DNA of 64,000 bases, from the NCBI RefSeq assembly GCF_022811685.1, contig NZ_CP094532.1:1761501-1825500 (forward strand). The letters run 5' to 3'. A program made the translations under genes and the position numbers. This DNA is from Chryseobacterium suipulveris (GTDB lineage Bacteria > Bacteroidota > Bacteroidia > Flavobacteriales > Weeksellaceae). This document shows positions 1-8,661 of the stretch, one piece after another. The notes beneath the pieces were generated by a model. It was not told where the DNA came from. It saw nothing but the letters and a program-made list of their open reading frames with translations, and did not search any database. Every line of letters begins with the position of its first letter. Within the stretch, counting starts at the first letter, position 1.

Positions 1-128
1 ATGGTCAAGAGTTTCATCTCCTGATTTTTTAATTTAATGTAGGTATAGACAAATTGCCTGAGCAAAATCAGAAAGGGAATCGCGATCAGGAGCGCAAACG
101 CATAGGGCATGTAAGGAGAGTCAATCAT
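1..128 (-). CDS. Small membrane protein, N-terminal part only
   Basis: The reading frame starts at an ATG at 128 on the minus strand and runs off the left edge. The visible 42 residues begin MIDSPYMPYAFALLIAIPF, then a hydrophobic stretch ending about residue 23, then a basic and polar tail (RQFVYTYIKLKNQEMK). This is the pattern of a small protein with one N-terminal membrane segment and a cytoplasmic tail. I do not recognise the family. It lies 38 bp downstream of the FemAB-like gene on the same strand, so it may be the next gene of the radC operon. The 3' end and full length are unknown. Confidence 0.5.
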   Translation of the reverse strand, partial: MIDSPYMPYAFALLIAIPFLILLRQFVYTYIKLKNQEMKLLT

Positions 129-166
129 CCGGGGAGTTTAGAGGTTGCAAAATTACTGATAATTTG

Positions 167-1042
167 CTACTTTATGAAGAAGTTTCGCAACAAATCGGTT
201 TTGGAATTTTCGATGATGGGATATTCCTGACGTTCGGCGCCAAAACTTTTGAAGAATACTTCGATGCCGCGAATGGTTCCGCCCATAAAGTCAAATGATT
301 TGCTTTGGATGTTTTCCTGAAGAATCCTGTCGATGAGGAATGAGGCGCCATTGTCGAGGCGGTATTTTTCATCATTAACCAAACCCAAAAGTGAAAGACT
401 GTTATCATGATCGATAACGATTGCCGAATTGGTAATCTGCTCATCTTTAAACGAGCCAAAAACCCTGAGCTTTTTCTGACGATCCAGAAAATTCATATAG
501 CCAAAAAGTTTTTCGACATCACTTTTTTTGTCGAGTCCTTTAAAATTATTTCTGATAAAGTCTAAATTTTCTGCAAGGTTCAGTTCTTTGAAATTAAGAT
601 ACTGTGCAGTTTTGACGGTTGATTTCCTACCTTTAAAATAATGCTTACGCAACAGTTTATATTCGGTAGTTTCGATGAAGTAGTTCTTTTTATGCTTAAA
701 GTTTGAACTAATTTTATTTTGAAAATTAAAGTAATAGTTGACAATTTTGTAGTTCTTCTTCAAAAAATCAACAAAAAGACCTTCCATTTTTTCGTCAGTT
801 TCTTTTCCAAAAATTCCAAGTTGTTGACAAAAAAGTGGCATCAGCACAAAATGAAAACCGAATTTCTTCTTTATGGGAACCGGCATCACAAAATCGTAAT
901 CTCCCGAAACGAGCAGTTCCCAGCTCTCACAAACCTCGTCGAGGATTTCCCTTTGCGCATAAAAGTTTTTCTGAACCGACTGATCGATACATTTACCATA
1001 CTTCACAAAATCTATTTCACTGTATTTCAGCTTTTTAATCAT
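167..1042 (-). CDS. FemAB/GNAT-like acyltransferase-fold protein
   Basis: A 291-residue soluble protein with no signal peptide. The second half has the features of the FemAB/BioF2-like acetyltransferase fold: SFKDEQITNSAIVIDHDNS followed by LSLLGLVNDEKYRLDNGASF and a C-terminal SFDFMGGTIRGIEVFFKSFG. The last segment is typical of Bacteroidetes proteins annotated as GNAT or FemAB-like hypothetical proteins. Family members transfer amino-acyl or acetyl groups, but the substrate here cannot be told. The start overlaps the stop of radC by 4 bp (ATGA at 1039-1042), so the two genes are very likely co-transcribed and translationally coupled. Function is inferred from fold only. Confidence 0.7.
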   Translation of the reverse strand: MIKKLKYSEIDFVKYGKCIDQSVQKNFYAQREILDEVCESWELLVSGDYDFVMPVPIKKKFGFHFVLMPLFCQQLGIFGKETDEKMEGLFVDFLKKNYKIVNYYFNFQNKISSNFKHKKNYFIETTEYKLLRKHYFKGRKSTVKTAQYLNFKELNLAENLDFIRNNFKGLDKKSDVEKLFGYMNFLDRQKKLRVFGSFKDEQITNSAIVIDHDNSLSLLGLVNDEKYRLDNGASFLIDRILQENIQSKSFDFMGGTIRGIEVFFKSFGAERQEYPIIENSKTDLLRNFFIK

Positions 1043-1716
1043 ACTAAACCTTCTTCGGCGAAACTGAGATAAGAATTTTGGGTAATGATGAGATGATCCA
1101 GTAATTTCACCTGGAGCAGTTTTCCCGCATCGGCAATTTGACGGGTGATATGAAGGTCGTGCTGACTCGGATTCAGATTTCCTGAGGGATGGTTGTGTGC
1201 GATAATCACTCCTGTTGCAAAGTTATCCAAAGCTTCCTTGAAAAGAATCCTGATATCGACCATCGATTGGTTGATTCCGCCTGTTGAAAGCTTGCTTTTG
1301 GCGAGTACCCGATTGTTTTGGTTTACATAAACCGCCCAAAACTCCTCGGTCTGCAAATCTGCGAGAAATGGATGGAGGATAGAAAAAGTGTCTTTGCTGC
1401 TGTTGATCTGAAATTTTTCGGGGACCTCCTGTGAAGCTCTCCTTCTGCCGATTTCGAGTGCGGTAAGAATCTCAACAGCTTTTACCGGACCGATTCCTTT
1501 GAATTTCGTGAGGTCTTTCACCGATAATTTTGCCAGATTATTCCAGTTGTGCTCAACCGATTTTAGGATTGTTCTCGCGAGTTCCACCGCCGATTCCTCA
1601 TTGTGGCCGATCTTGATGATGATCGCCAACAATTCCGCATCAGAAAGTGAATTCTTGCCTTTCAGCAAAAATTTTTCTCTGGGTCGGTCGTCTTCAGCAA
1701 GGAATTTTATGGACAT
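1039..1716 (-). CDS. radC: RadC family JAB/MPN-domain protein
   Basis: A 225-residue RadC-family protein. The N-terminal third contains helix-hairpin-helix-like sequence (LAKLSVKDLTKFKGIGPVKA, about residues 62-81). The C-terminal two thirds is the JAB1/MPN metalloprotease-like domain with its signature HNHPSGNLNPSQHD (about residues 174-187), which supplies the zinc ligands. The family is named for DNA repair, but its real role is unclear and it is often tied to recombination or mobile-element biology. This copy sits in core sequence. Length is normal for the family. The next gene downstream overlaps by 4 bp. A repeat-rich gap of 131 bp separates it from the ABC ATPase gene upstream. Confidence 0.93.
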   Translation of the reverse strand: MSIKFLAEDDRPREKFLLKGKNSLSDAELLAIIIKIGHNEESAVELARTILKSVEHNWNNLAKLSVKDLTKFKGIGPVKAVEILTALEIGRRRASQEVPEKFQINSSKDTFSILHPFLADLQTEEFWAVYVNQNNRVLAKSKLSTGGINQSMVDIRILFKEALDNFATGVIIAHNHPSGNLNPSQHDLHITRQIADAGKLLQVKLLDHLIITQNSYLSFAEEGLV

Positions 1717-1847
1717 GAGAAAGGTTTGAGGTTTGAAGTTTGATGTTTCAGGTTCCCGGTTTCAAGTTTCTAGATATTTGTTGATTCTTAATTGTTATTT
1801 CGTAATTCGTATTTCGTATTTCGTATTTCGTATTTCGTAATTTGTAC
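1717..1847. repeat. Simple-repeat intergenic spacer with CGTATTT heptamers
   Basis: Two kinds of low-complexity sequence fill this gap. 1721-1775 is a decayed run built from TTTGAAGTTTG/TTTCAAGTTTC-type units; it is the reverse complement of the AAACTTGAAACTTGG-type run at 6780-6870. 1801-1843 is a tandem array of a 7-bp unit (CGTATTT with CGTAATT variants, about six copies). No gene is visible. Confidence 0.8.
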
Positions 1848-2522
1848 TTACAAAATAAGTCCATCCTTCATCACCAACTTTCTGTCGGTCGTATCTGCAA
1901 GATAAGTGTTGTGGGTCACGATCACGAAAGTCTGGTTGTACTTGTCCCTCAAATCGAAGAACAACTGGTGCAGATCATCTGCATTTTTGGAGTCGAGGTT
2001 TCCGGTGGGTTCGTCGGCAAAAATAATTTTCGGGGAATTGATCAGTGCTCTCGCAACAGCGGTTCTCTGCGCCTCACCTCCAGACATTTCGTTCGGTTTG
2101 TGGTGAAGTCGGTGTGCAATGTTCAAGTCTTCGAAAAGTGAGTACGCCTTTTCTAAAGATTCCCGCTCATTTTTGCCCGAAATCCTGGTCGGAAGCAGAA
2201 CATTTTCCAAAGCCGTAAACTCTGGGAGCAGCTGGTGGAACTGAAAAACAAAGCCAATGTTCTTATTTCTGAACTTGGAGAGCTCGCTATCTCTCATGTT
2301 GATAAAGGACTGCCGCGCTAATGCAAGCTCGGTTCCAAATGCTTTAGGATTCGTCGGAGTGTCGAGTGTTCCGAGAATCTGCAGCAGCGTGGATTTTCCG
2401 GCACCGGATTCACCGACGATGGAAACCACCTCCCCTTCAAGAATGTGGATATCGACTCCTTTCAAAACCTCTAAATCGCCGTAGGATTTATGGATATTTT
2501 TCGCTCTAATCATAAGTTTCAA
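1848..2522 (-). CDS. ABC transporter ATP-binding protein, LolD/MacB type
   Basis: A 224-residue ATPase subunit. It has a Walker A motif (GESGAGKST, about residues 37-45), an ABC signature (MSGGEAQRT), a Walker B motif with the family-typical continuation IIFADEPTGNLDS, and an H-loop (VIVTHN). The length and GNLDS sequence fit the LolD/FtsE/MacB group, which powers lipoprotein release or mechanotransmission rather than ordinary transport. No permease gene is adjacent, so the partner must lie elsewhere. Translation may start at the ATG at 2522 or at the second ATG at 2513 (MIRAKNIHKSYGD), which matches the usual family N-terminus better. Assignment to LolD specifically is by similarity of type only. 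Confidence 0.88.
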   Translation of the reverse strand: MKLMIRAKNIHKSYGDLEVLKGVDIHILEGEVVSIVGESGAGKSTLLQILGTLDTPTNPKAFGTELALARQSFINMRDSELSKFRNKNIGFVFQFHQLLPEFTALENVLLPTRISGKNERESLEKAYSLFEDLNIAHRLHHKPNEMSGGEAQRTAVARALINSPKIIFADEPTGNLDSKNADDLHQLFFDLRDKYNQTFVIVTHNTYLADTTDRKLVMKDGLIL

Positions 2523-2558
2523 AAATAGTGATTTTTCCGCAAATTCAGTTTAACAATA

Positions 2559-2587
2559 AACCCTTTCAAAATCAACTTGAAAGGGTT
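2559..2587 (-). terminator. Hairpin terminator after pdhC
   Basis: The inverted repeat AACCCTTTCAA/TTGAAAGGGTT lies just past the pdhC stop codon and, on the minus strand, is followed by a weakly T-rich stretch. Confidence 0.6.
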
Positions 2588-2609
2588 CATTAAAATATCT
2601 GTAATTCTT

Positions 2610-4250
2610 TTACAGCAACAAAGTCAGTGGCTGCTCAAGATAAGTTCTCAACGTTTGAAGGAACTGAGCGCCGGTTGCTCCGTCCACTACTCGATGGTCG
2701 CAGGCAAGCGAAAGCTTCATCGTATTTCCTACAACGATTTGTCCGTCCTTCACAACAGGTTTTTCGATGATCGCTCCTACAGAAAGGATTGCAGAATTCG
2801 GTTGGTTGATGATCGAAGTAAAGGTCTCGATTCCAAACATTCCCAAATTAGAAACTGAGAAAGTTGAACCTTCCATTTCGTTGGCTTTCAAACCTTTGGA
2901 CTTTGCTCTTCCCGCCATGTCTTTCACCGCTGCCGAAATTTGGTTGTAGTTCATCTGGTCTGCATTTTTCAGTACCGGAACAACCAGTCCGTCTGGAATA
3001 GCTACCGCAACTCCCACGTTGATATTTCCGTGGTGGATGATTTTATCTCCCGCCCAACTCGAATTCACCTGCGGATGTTTTCTCAAAGCCATTGCGGTTG
3101 CCTTGATGATCATGTCGTTGAAAGAAATCTTGGTATCCGGTAAGGAATTGATTTCGTTTCTTGCCTCAATCGCTTTATCCATATTGATCTCCACCATCAG
3201 ATAATAGTGAGGTGCGGAGAATTTACTTTCAGAGAGGCGTTTCGCGATAATATTTCTCACCTGGGAATTTACCGTTTCGGAGTCTTCACCCTGAACGAAA
3301 TTCATTTGCGGTTGAGCCACTGCAACAGTTGGCGCAGCTGCAACAGGCGCGGCAACGGCAGTTTGCTTAGCCGGAGTAAATTCTTCAATATCTTTTTTAA
3401 CGATTCTCCCGTTTTCGCCGGAACCTTGCACGGATTGAATGTCGATTCCTTTTTCCGCCGCCATTTTTCTTGCTAATGGAGAAATTGCGATACGGCCTTC
3501 AGCATTCTGCTGACCGCTTTCGGCAGTTGGTTTAGGTTCAGAAACTTCAGATTTTGCACTTGGCTCTTGGCTCTTTTTACTTGGCTCCTGAACTTTTCCT
3601 TTTCCCGAAATCAATCCTGAAACATCAGTTCCTTCCGGACCGATGATTGCCAAAACGGTATCTACAGGACTTGCTCCGCCTTCCTCAACACTTGCATAAA
3701 GCAAAGTTCCATTATATTCCGACTCGAAATCCTGCACCGCTTTATCGGTTTCAATTTCGGCCAAAATATCGCCTTCCTTCACTGAGTCACCTACTTTTTT
3801 GTGCCATTTCGCAACCTTTCCTTCGGTCATCGTATCAGAAAGTCGCGGCATTGTGATTACATTAACTCCAGCCGGAATTTCAGCTGTAGTTTGCTCGATG
3901 CTTGTAGATTCTTCCTCTGTCTTATGTTCTTCGTCGATTTTCTTTTCTTCAGCTTTTTCAGAAACGCCTTCATCAACTTTCACCGCCCCTTTCAACGCTG
4001 AAATATCTTCACCTTCCTTCCCGATGATCGCCAAAACGGAATCCACCGGAGAAGAAGCGCCTTCTTCAGTCCCGATATATAAAAGCGTACCGGCAATTTC
4101 TGCCTCGAAATCCTGTACCGCTTTATCGGTTTCTATTTCAGCCAATATATCGCCCTCTTTTACAGCGTCTCCTACTTTTTTGTGCCATTTCGCCACTTTA
4201 CCTTCCGTCATGGTGTCCGAGAGACGGGGCATGGTAATTACATCTGCCAT
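2610..4250 (-). CDS. pdhC: Pyruvate dehydrogenase E2, dihydrolipoamide acetyltransferase
   Basis: The 546-residue core subunit of pyruvate dehydrogenase, which moves the acetyl group from E1 to CoA on lipoyl arms. There are two lipoyl domains at about residues 1-80 and 130-210. Each carries the lysine that is lipoylated in the sequence EIETDKAVQDFE, and the two copies are nearly identical, indicating internal duplication. Acidic or Ala/Pro/Ser-rich linkers follow. The E1/E3-binding domain is at about 255-290 (ISPLARKMAAEKGIDIQSVQ). The C-terminal catalytic domain ends with the active-site sequence LACDHRVVDGATGAQFL (HxxxDG). The E1-alpha gene lies 157 bp upstream on the same strand. The E1-beta and E3 genes are not in the window. 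Confidence 0.95.
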   Translation of the reverse strand: MADVITMPRLSDTMTEGKVAKWHKKVGDAVKEGDILAEIETDKAVQDFEAEIAGTLLYIGTEEGASSPVDSVLAIIGKEGEDISALKGAVKVDEGVSEKAEEKKIDEEHKTEEESTSIEQTTAEIPAGVNVITMPRLSDTMTEGKVAKWHKKVGDSVKEGDILAEIETDKAVQDFESEYNGTLLYASVEEGGASPVDTVLAIIGPEGTDVSGLISGKGKVQEPSKKSQEPSAKSEVSEPKPTAESGQQNAEGRIAISPLARKMAAEKGIDIQSVQGSGENGRIVKKDIEEFTPAKQTAVAAPVAAAPTVAVAQPQMNFVQGEDSETVNSQVRNIIAKRLSESKFSAPHYYLMVEINMDKAIEARNEINSLPDTKISFNDMIIKATAMALRKHPQVNSSWAGDKIIHHGNINVGVAVAIPDGLVVPVLKNADQMNYNQISAAVKDMAGRAKSKGLKANEMEGSTFSVSNLGMFGIETFTSIINQPNSAILSVGAIIEKPVVKDGQIVVGNTMKLSLACDHRVVDGATGAQFLQTLRTYLEQPLTLLL

Positions 4251-4407
4251 AATTTTAATTTGAAAATTTGAATGATTTGAAAATTTGAAAATACTGCGAC
4301 CTCAAAAATTCAAACAAATATTTTTATTAAAGTAAAATGAATCAATCTGAACCATTAAGAATGTAAAAACATTTCCAAATTTTCAAATTGCCTCATTTTC
4401 AAATTGA
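4251..4407. repeat. TTTGAAAATTTGAA low-complexity spacer between pdhA and pdhC
   Basis: The gap contains repeated AATTTGAAAATTTGAA-like units at both ends (4258-4290 and 4376-4406). A similar decayed unit precedes serA at 63665-63700. No gene or clear promoter is visible. Confidence 0.55.
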
Positions 4408-5409
4408 TTAGTTTTCTAACTTATCCAGGAACGGATAATCTTCCTGTGCGTACACGTACTCATAAACTTTTTCAGGATCTGGGTACGGTGAATTTTCCAT
4501 GAAGTCCACACATTCTTCCACGAAATCTCTTGATTTTTCGTCGAGAGCATTCAGTTCGTCTTCAGTCGCCCATTTATTTTCAAGAATCTTGTGTTTCACG
4601 ATTTCGATCGGATCCTGTTTCTTATGTTCGGCAACTTCTTCCTTGGTTCTGTAAGGTTCCGCATCCGACATTGAGTGACCTCTGTAACGGTAAGTTCTCG
4701 CTTCGATGAAAGTTGGTCCGTCTCCTCTTCTTGCTCTCTCGATGGCTTCATAAGCAGCTTCCGCCACTTTTTCAGGATCCATCGCATCTACAGGAAGACA
4801 AGGCATTTCGTAACCCAGACCTAATTTATAGATATCTTCGTGATTCGCTGTTCTCTTCACAGAAGTTCCCATCGCGTACTGGTTATTTTCAACCACGAAG
4901 ACCACCGGAAGTTTCCAGTTCATCGCCATGTTGAAAGTTTCGTGGAGCGATCCCTGTCTTGCAGCACCGTCACCGAAGAAGCAGATGTTTACGCCACCCG
5001 TTTCAAAATATTTGTCTGCAAAGGCGATTCCAGCTCCCAAAGGAATTTGGCCACCAACAATTCCGTGACCGCCATAAAATCTTTTCTCCTTGCTGAAGAT
5101 GTGCATAGAACCACCCATTCCGCCGGAAGTTCCGGTTGCCTTACCGCAAAGTTCGGCCATGATTCTTTTCGGGTCCACTCCCATCGCCATCGGATGAATG
5201 TGGCATCGGTACGCCGTGATCATGCTGTCTTTGGTCATGTCCATCGCGTGCACAAAACCTGCAGGAATTGCTTCCTGACCGTTGTATAAATGTAAAAATC
5301 CTCTGATTTTTTGTTTTAGGTAAAGGGATCGGCATTTGTCTTCAAACCTTCTCCACATCGTCATTTCTTCGTACCATTTAAGGTAAACTTCTTTTGAAAA
5401 TTCTTTCAT
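4408..5409 (-). CDS. pdhA: Pyruvate dehydrogenase E1 component, alpha subunit
   Basis: A 333-residue thiamine-diphosphate-dependent subunit that decarboxylates pyruvate and passes the acetyl group to the E2 lipoyl arm. The ThDP/Mg-binding motif is present as FFGDGAARQGSLHETFNMA ending in VVENNQYAMGT. The phosphorylation-loop region of the family is visible as YRYRGHSMSDAEPYRT. Length and motifs fit the heterotetrameric E1-alpha type rather than the large homodimeric AceE. It heads a transcription unit with pdhC; a good TAnnTTTG box lies 20 bp upstream. E1-beta must be encoded elsewhere. Confidence 0.95.
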   Translation of the reverse strand: MKEFSKEVYLKWYEEMTMWRRFEDKCRSLYLKQKIRGFLHLYNGQEAIPAGFVHAMDMTKDSMITAYRCHIHPMAMGVDPKRIMAELCGKATGTSGGMGGSMHIFSKEKRFYGGHGIVGGQIPLGAGIAFADKYFETGGVNICFFGDGAARQGSLHETFNMAMNWKLPVVFVVENNQYAMGTSVKRTANHEDIYKLGLGYEMPCLPVDAMDPEKVAEAAYEAIERARRGDGPTFIEARTYRYRGHSMSDAEPYRTKEEVAEHKKQDPIEIVKHKILENKWATEDELNALDEKSRDFVEECVDFMENSPYPDPEKVYEYVYAQEDYPFLDKLEN

Positions 5410-5428
5410 GCTTGTTGAAAATATGATG

Positions 5429-5436
5429 CAAAAATA
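5429..5436 (-). promoter_or_regulatory. pdhA promoter, -7 box
   Basis: TATTTTTG on the minus strand matches the Bacteroidetes -7 consensus TAnnTTTG and lies 20 bp from the pdhA start. No convincing -33 TTG is seen. Confidence 0.6.
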
Positions 5437-5502
5437 CGAAATATCTTTGTGTTTCCTTTAGATGTCAAAGAGATTTTTCTCATATCATAAATCCGAAATC
5501 CT

Positions 5503-5510
5503 TATTTTTG
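5503..5510 (+). promoter_or_regulatory. Promoter -7 box for the PAP2-like gene
   Basis: TATTTTTG matches TAnnTTTG and lies 16 bp before the start codon at 5527, divergent from the pdhA promoter. Confidence 0.55.
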
Positions 5511-5526
5511 AACGATATTAAAATTT

Positions 5527-6129
5527 ATGCGTTTAGACGAAAATCCGCAGATTATTGCACTTTCAATATTCATTTCGAACTTTTTCAATCCACTTACCTC
5601 GCTTGTTCTGTATTTGGTATATTACAGTTCGCAGAAGCTTTCGTACTCGGAGGCAATGCAGAAATTTCTGCCGATTACGCTGATCCTCATTATTCCTATT
5701 TCGTTTTGGATCATCTGGAATGTGAAGCGCGGCAGATACTCCAACCTCGATGTATCCAACAGAAACCAGCGGAAGAGTCTGTATTTTTTCATCGCGGCTG
5801 CAGTGGTTTGCTATCTTGTTTTTGAATATGTAAAGTACGGCACGGTTGATTTGGTTATGGTATTCTTAATGGTTTTGCTGCTGATGATGCAGATCAGCAA
5901 TTACTTTATTAAAAGCTCGATGCACACCGCTTTCAATGTTTTTGTGGCAGCACTTTTTTTCTCGCAGAATGTAACGATGGGAATCATCTGGAGCATTATT
6001 GCCGTTTTGGTTGGTGTAACGAGGGTGATTTTGAAGCGACATACCGTAAAGGAAGTAATTTCGGGAACGGTTATCGCACTTTTCGTTTCTTTTATTTACC
6101 TTTATGCGAATATCCAGTTTCAGCGATGA
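5527..6129 (+). CDS. PAP2-superfamily-like integral membrane protein
   Basis: A 200-residue protein with about six hydrophobic segments and short loops. The order of conserved patches resembles the PAP2 lipid phosphatase family: SSMHTAFNVFVAALFF (compare the PSGH motif) followed by GVTRVILKRHTVKEVISG (compare SRxxxxxHxxxD). The arginine and histidine of the last motif are present, but the final acidic residue is shifted to E and the first motif lacks the usual G. It may therefore be a divergent or weakly active phosphatase acting on a membrane lipid phosphate. The start follows a good -7 box. The BlaI-like gene begins 25 bp downstream, so the two may be co-transcribed. Confidence 0.7.
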   Translation: MRLDENPQIIALSIFISNFFNPLTSLVLYLVYYSSQKLSYSEAMQKFLPITLILIIPISFWIIWNVKRGRYSNLDVSNRNQRKSLYFFIAAAVVCYLVFEYVKYGTVDLVMVFLMVLLLMMQISNYFIKSSMHTAFNVFVAALFFSQNVTMGIIWSIIAVLVGVTRVILKRHTVKEVISGTVIALFVSFIYLYANIQFQR

Positions 6130-6154
6130 AAACTGACTTTATCTGAAAAAACTT

Positions 6155-6628
6155 ATGAAAATAAACCACCTCACCTCTTCGGAAGAACAACTGATGAACA
6201 TCATCTGGAAAATGAATTCGTGCTATATGCGCGAAATCGTGGAACATTATCCCGATCCGAAACCACATCCGAACACCATCTCGACCTTTATGAAAATCCT
6301 GGTGGAAAAAGAGTTTTTAACCACGGAAAAAGAGGGACGGATTTTTAAATACCATGTCGCTGTTCCATTTGAAGACTATAAAAAGTTTCAGTTGAAGAAC
6401 TTCCTGCATAATTATTTCGAAGGTTCAGGAAACGAAATGCTTAAAATGATGATCGACGAAAAATATCTGAATCCGGCAGATTTCAACCAGTTTTTCGAAA
6501 TCAAGACGATGGTGGTTCCCGTTCAGGAAACAGCGGAACCCGAGGTAAAAGATCCGATCAGCGATTTCGTGGATGAGCTTACCGCAGAAAAAAAGAAAAA
6601 GAAGTCGAAGAAAAAGAAGAAGAAATGA
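6155..6628 (+). CDS. BlaI/MecI/CopY-type transcriptional repressor
   Basis: 157 residues. The N-terminal winged helix is typical of the BlaI/MecI family: LTSSEEQLMNIIWKMNS, then HPNTISTFMKILVEKEFL and the wing TEKEGRIFKYHVAV. These repressors bind palindromic operators as dimers and are usually inactivated by a membrane protease of the BlaR type. No BlaR gene is adjacent. The C-terminus ends in a long lysine run (about 13 of the last 16 residues), which is unusual and may bind nucleic acid or be low-complexity drift. The target genes are unknown. Confidence 0.85.
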   Translation: MKINHLTSSEEQLMNIIWKMNSCYMREIVEHYPDPKPHPNTISTFMKILVEKEFLTTEKEGRIFKYHVAVPFEDYKKFQLKNFLHNYFEGSGNEMLKMMIDEKYLNPADFNQFFEIKTMVVPVQETAEPEVKDPISDFVDELTAEKKKKKSKKKKKK

Positions 6629-6874
6629 GTTTGCTTGGCGGTGAATTACTTCGTGTGAATGTGCTTCGCGGTGAATTTCTTTGAGTGAATTTGATTCACA
6701 GTGAATGGGTAAATTTCTCTATACAATTATCTTTAGTCGCAAGCAACGGCATCAAACTTGAAACTCCTGTCCCGCGAATGTGGGATGAAACTTGAAACTT
6801 GGAACTTGGAACCTGAAACTCAGAACCTCAAACGACTTCAAACCTCAAACGTAAAACTTCAAACCTCTAAGCCG
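6629..6874. repeat. Degenerate repeat spacer upstream of the DUF4153 gene
   Basis: 6635-6710 holds two to three imperfect copies of a roughly 30-bp unit ending in GGTGAATT and GTGAATTTG. 6780-6870 is an AAACTTGAAACTTGG/AACCTCAAAC-type run, the same family (opposite strand) as 1721-1775. The reading frame of the next gene stays open through part of this run, but the translation is repetitive and non-protein-like, so I treat it as non-coding. Confidence 0.75.
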
Positions 6875-8653
6875 ATGCTCAAAAAATTCAAAGAAATTTT
6901 CGGTAAAACCGACGACGTGTTCCGCAAATATCCCATGGTTTTGCTGATGGGTTTTCTGGGTGCGGTTTCCCTGATCTGTCTCGCGGAAAAAGACTTCAAT
7001 TCCTTCGGAAATTATTTCGTGTTCGTAAAATTCGCGCTGGTTTCGATGTTGGGAATTTCGCTGACGTTTGCGGTCAAGATGCTTTCCGAGCGGATTGGCA
7101 AAGGGATTTTTCTCGAAATTTTTGCCGTTGCTTTTCTGGTTTTTTACTACTTTCTGCTTCCTGAAAATGAAAAAGATTTTACCGAGTGGTACGCTTTTCT
7201 GCTGATTCCGACGGTGATTCTCTCACACCTTTTGGTTTCGTTTATCCCGTTTTTCGGAAAAAGTCGCGAACTGAATTTCTGGCAATACAACAAAAACCTG
7301 TTTATTAATTTCTTTTTGACAGTGGTCTTCACCGGTGTTTTGACCTGCGGTGTGGAATTAGCTATTCTTGCGGTGGACAAACTTTTCGACTTTAAGTTCC
7401 ACTCGAAATATTATGTGGAGACTTTCTATTTCTTCGCAATTTTCGGAAGCTGTTTTATTTTCCTTCTGTTTAATGAAAAGGGATTGAAATATCTCGAGAG
7501 GGACGACAATTACCCGATAATCCTGAAATTTTTCACACAGTACATCCTGATTCCGCTGTTGATCATCTACTCTGTCATTCTCTATTTCTATTCCGCGAAA
7601 ATCCTGATCAATTGGGAACTTCCGAGAGGTTGGGTTTCCTACCTGATTCTCGCGTATTCCGTCGTAGGAATTCTTGCGCTGCTCCTCGTTCATCCCTTAA
7701 AACGAGAATCCGCAAAATCTTGGGTAAAGATATTTTCCAAAATTTTCTACTACACTTTGATTCCGCTGATCGTACTGCTTTTCACTGCAATCTTCACCAG
7801 AATTTTGGAATACGGATATACCGAACCGAGATATTTTGTTTTAATCTTGGCAATCTGGCTCACTTCTGTTGTGCTTTATTTTGTGTTTTTCAGAAAGACG
7901 ACCATTAAGTATATTCCGGTAAGTTTGTTTGCATTTGGTCTATTTTCTTTGGTAATGCCCTATCTAAACACCTTCTCGGTGGCAAAACGTAGCCAGAAAA
8001 CGGAACTGAAAAACATTCTCGATCAAAATAATCTTTTAGAAAACGGCATCATTAACTTTAATAAAAAGGTTTCAGATACTGTTGCGGACGAGGTTGCCAG
8101 TAAGTTCGACTTCCTTGCCAAACGAAACGAGAAAGATTTTCTTTTTTCATTTTTGAAACCAACCGATCAGAAGGTTTTAGCCAAATCGATCGACAAAAAA
8201 GACTATTGGGGAATACAGGGCGAATTGAGAAAACGCTTCACCCACGTTGAAACCACGAAAAAGAATTTTGATCCAAACCGCTTCGAAATGGTTGCCGAAA
8301 ACAAATTTCATTCAGTGAGCGGTTACGATTTTGTAGCATCTGCCGCAAACTACAGGATGGGCGAACTGAAATTTAACAACGATACTTTCACACTTTCCCG
8401 CGACGACCGAAAAGGTGAAATCCTCACCATCACCCTGAACGGAAAAGAAAAATGGGATGTCGCTCCTTTCCTTAAAAATATCCTGAATCAGCACAAAGAC
8501 CAAACAGGAAAAATCGAAGTTCCGGAGATTTCGGTGGAAAACGATTTAGGAAATTACCACATTAAAGTTGTATTCGATAACCTCATCCGTGAAAACTACG
8601 AAAAGGAACAGGTTTTCTACAACGACGCGTATTTGCTTATCCGAAAGAAATAG
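6875..8653 (+). CDS. DUF4153 family polytopic membrane protein
   Basis: The frame is open from 6758, but I place the start at the ATG at 6875 (MLKKFKEIFGKTDDVFRKYP) because everything before it is simple-repeat DNA. The 592-residue product has roughly ten to twelve hydrophobic segments in the first 400 residues (for example YPMVLLMGFLGAVSLICLA), matching the DUF4153 pattern. A soluble C-terminal domain of about 190 residues follows, with charged segments such as DLGNYHIKVVFDNLIRENYE. Function of the family is unknown. The stop lies 8 bp from the stop of the convergent TonB-receptor gene. Confidence 0.82.
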   Translation: MLKKFKEIFGKTDDVFRKYPMVLLMGFLGAVSLICLAEKDFNSFGNYFVFVKFALVSMLGISLTFAVKMLSERIGKGIFLEIFAVAFLVFYYFLLPENEKDFTEWYAFLLIPTVILSHLLVSFIPFFGKSRELNFWQYNKNLFINFFLTVVFTGVLTCGVELAILAVDKLFDFKFHSKYYVETFYFFAIFGSCFIFLLFNEKGLKYLERDDNYPIILKFFTQYILIPLLIIYSVILYFYSAKILINWELPRGWVSYLILAYSVVGILALLLVHPLKRESAKSWVKIFSKIFYYTLIPLIVLLFTAIFTRILEYGYTEPRYFVLILAIWLTSVVLYFVFFRKTTIKYIPVSLFAFGLFSLVMPYLNTFSVAKRSQKTELKNILDQNNLLENGIINFNKKVSDTVADEVASKFDFLAKRNEKDFLFSFLKPTDQKVLAKSIDKKDYWGIQGELRKRFTHVETTKKNFDPNRFEMVAENKFHSVSGYDFVASAANYRMGELKFNNDTFTLSRDDRKGEILTITLNGKEKWDVAPFLKNILNQHKDQTGKIEVPEISVENDLGNYHIKVVFDNLIRENYEKEQVFYNDAYLLIRKK

Positions 8654-8661
8654 CCAATTTC

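Noticed and set aside
2610..4250. Internal DNA duplication in pdhC
   Set aside because: The two near-identical segments are the tandem lipoyl domains normal for this enzyme.
6758..6874. N-terminal extension of the DUF4153 protein
   Set aside because: It translates simple-repeat DNA; the family-like N-terminus begins at 6875.
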